From Periplaneta americana (taxonomy: Eukaryota; Arthropoda; Insecta; Blattodea; Blattidae): a DNA stretch of 64,000 bases. Positions 62,791-64,000 of the stretch are shown here, piece after piece. The notes beneath the pieces are model-generated. The model searched no databases. It was not told where the DNA came from and was given only the letters and a program-made list of their open reading frames with translations. The position numbers and the translations under genes are program-made. The stretch is from NCBI RefSeq assembly GCF_040183065.1, contig NC_091120.1, forward strand, positions 170,498,488 through 170,562,487, written 5' to 3'. Numbering within the stretch: the first letter of the stretch is position 1; every line of letters starts with the position of its first letter.

Positions 62791-63119
62791 GTATATAGTA
62801 TACAGAGTGTCCCATTTATCTTGTGCACCTATTATAACTTTTTTGTTTGGATAGGTATTGGAATTTTTGTTTTTGAGCGTTATGTTAGAACGAGGGGCTA
62901 ATATGAGTGTGGAAAATTGGTGTGTGTAACTACATTATGGTACAAGATACACGTGACGTCATCAATTTTAAAATAGCACTACATACTTTAATCATGTTAC
63001 ATTGATTACACACATTAAGACGAGTTCAAAAATGTATCACAATGTCACCATCCTAATCAATAACAGCAACAAAACGAAAAAAAATGTACTTCCAATGTGA
63101 TAATGTTATGCTTTGAGAG

Positions 63120-63350
63120 TCACAGAACATGTTCCAAATGGTGATCGTTCACATTAATGCACATTCGAAGGCGTTCCCCGAAAGACCGTATGACTGCCCG
63201 GGATGTTGCTAGCTGAATGGACACACAAGCTTGTCGAATTCGTTGCTGAATGTCATCTGGTGTTGTCAGAATGTTCTGGTACACACTGTCCTTTACATTT
63301 CCCCACAGGAAGAAGTCGAGTGGCGACAGGTCCGGAGAACATGCAGGCCA
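63120..63350 (-). pseudogene. Mariner-like transposase C-terminal fragment
   Basis: The minus frame reads WPACSPDLSPLDFFLWGNVK, then DDIQQRIRQACVSIQ and ERLRMCINVNDHHLEHVL before a stop. This is the last catalytic region and C-terminus of a DDE/mariner-like transposase. The rest of the 134-codon frame (to 63524) does not look like transposase, and the 5' two-thirds are deleted. Confidence 0.8.
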
Positions 63351-63610
63351 CTGTAAGTGGATTGTCGCGTCGACAGTCGTTGTGGTTTGTTTACATGTTA
63401 GACAGCAAACACACAACACACAACGTGTACGGACGTCAGTTGTCTTTAGTTTTGTGTAAGTTAATGCACAAGTTGAATGAGGCACCACAACAAACGGCAC
63501 ATTCTGATGGCATTCATTTTGCATTTTGTTGTTGTTATTGGGAAGGCGACATTGTGATACATTTTTGAACCCGTCTTAATGTGTGTAATCAATGTAACAT
63601 GATTAAAGTA

Positions 63611-63862
63611 GTCCACACCTGTGGAGTAGCGGTCAGCGCGTCTGGCCGCGAAACCAGGTGGCCCGGGTTCGAATCCCTGTCGGGGCAAGTTACCTGGTCG
63701 AGGTTTTTTCCGGGGTTTTCCCTCAACCCAATACGAGCAAATGCTGGGTAACTTTCGGTGCTGGATGCCGGACTCATATCATCGGCGTTATCACCTTCAT
63801 GTCATTCAGACGCTAAATAACCTAGATGTTGATACAGCGTCGTAAAATAACCCAATAAAAAA
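63611..63862 (+). mobile_element. tRNA-derived SINE family SA, copy 4, 9-bp target duplication
   Basis: Flanked by ATTAAAGTA (63602-63610 and 63863-63871). Full-length, with A-box region CTGTGGAGTAGCGGTCAGCG, B box GGGTTCGAATCC and an AATAAAAAA tail. Confidence 0.93.
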
Positions 63863-64000
63863 ATTAAAGTATGTAGTGCTATTGAAAAAATTGATGACGT
63901 CACGTGTATCTTGTACCATAATGTAGTTACATGCACCAAATCTCTACACTCATGTTAGCCCCTCGTTCTAACATAACTCTCAAAAACAAAAATTCCAATA

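Larger units (their letters stand above)
62800..64000 (-). mobile_element. Transposon with long inverted arms, running off the window
   Basis: Left TACAGAGTGTCCCATTTATC; arms then shared inverted with the right side for about 220 bp: TACAAGATACACGTGACGTC, TAGCACTACATACTTTAATC, GTTACATTGATTACACACAT. A SINE SA copy sits in the right arm. The outer right terminus lies just past the window edge. Confidence 0.82.

Noticed and set aside
1-64000. CRISPR arrays, rRNA genes, bacterial operons
   Set aside because: No regularly spaced direct repeats with unique spacers and no rRNA-like or operon-like layout. All tandem repeats are microsatellites or transposon parts.

Overview
This window looks like insect nuclear DNA. 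It is AT-rich and intron-heavy, and most of it is transposon and SINE debris. The tRNA-derived SINEs and the overall repeat style suggest a cockroach-like (polyneopteran) genome, but that is recognition, not proof. I see no bacterial genes, operons, rRNA or CRISPR.

One host gene is well supported. It lies on the minus strand between about 49.1 kb and 9.8 kb and encodes a nose-resistant-to-fluoxetine (NRF-6)-like multi-pass membrane acyltransferase (acyltransferase-3 family). I assembled eleven exons by hand: 49126-48915, 42064-41973, 40287-40094, 38026-37866, 36033-35865, 34202-34009, 32866-32734, 18299-18110, 17574-17432, 12939-12822 and 9980-9772. Every junction has a GT donor and an AG acceptor. 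The phases agree throughout, giving 1815 nt, or 604 codons plus a stop. The first recognised exon begins inside the NRF N-terminal domain, so the signal peptide and perhaps 100-200 residues are missing. They lie upstream, either unrecognised within 49.1-64 kb or beyond the window.

The layout by region follows. 0.1-2.0 kb is a Helitron-like element with a deleted mariner inside it. 2.0-9.2 kb holds MITEs, a 1.09 kb TIR element and a decayed mariner. 9.8-18.3 kb carries the four 3'-most exons, between which lie solo and inverted tRNA-like modules, an RNase H remnant, a Helitron and a tyrosine-recombinase relic. 18.3-32.7 kb is a 14.4 kb intron containing a tRNA-like palindrome, a hAT relic, a 0.6 kb long-TIR element, a non-LTR element with two nested insertions, and two equal-length copies of a 1072-bp element facing each other. 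32.7-49.1 kb carries the seven 5'-most recognised exons among MITEs, pogo/Tigger, RTE-like and SINE insertions. 49-64 kb is upstream and consists of hAT, MULE, non-LTR, tyrosine-recombinase and mariner-type pieces.

The most unusual structures are head-to-head tRNA-like modules, each with A box, B box and a T-run terminator (16.7-17.0 and 19.5-19.7 kb); elements with reiterated short words near their ends (28.7, 34.2, 40.6 and 49.9 kb); and transposons with terminal arms that are inverted copies of the transposase 3' end (46.4 kb). All element boundaries were read by eye, without alignment or database search.
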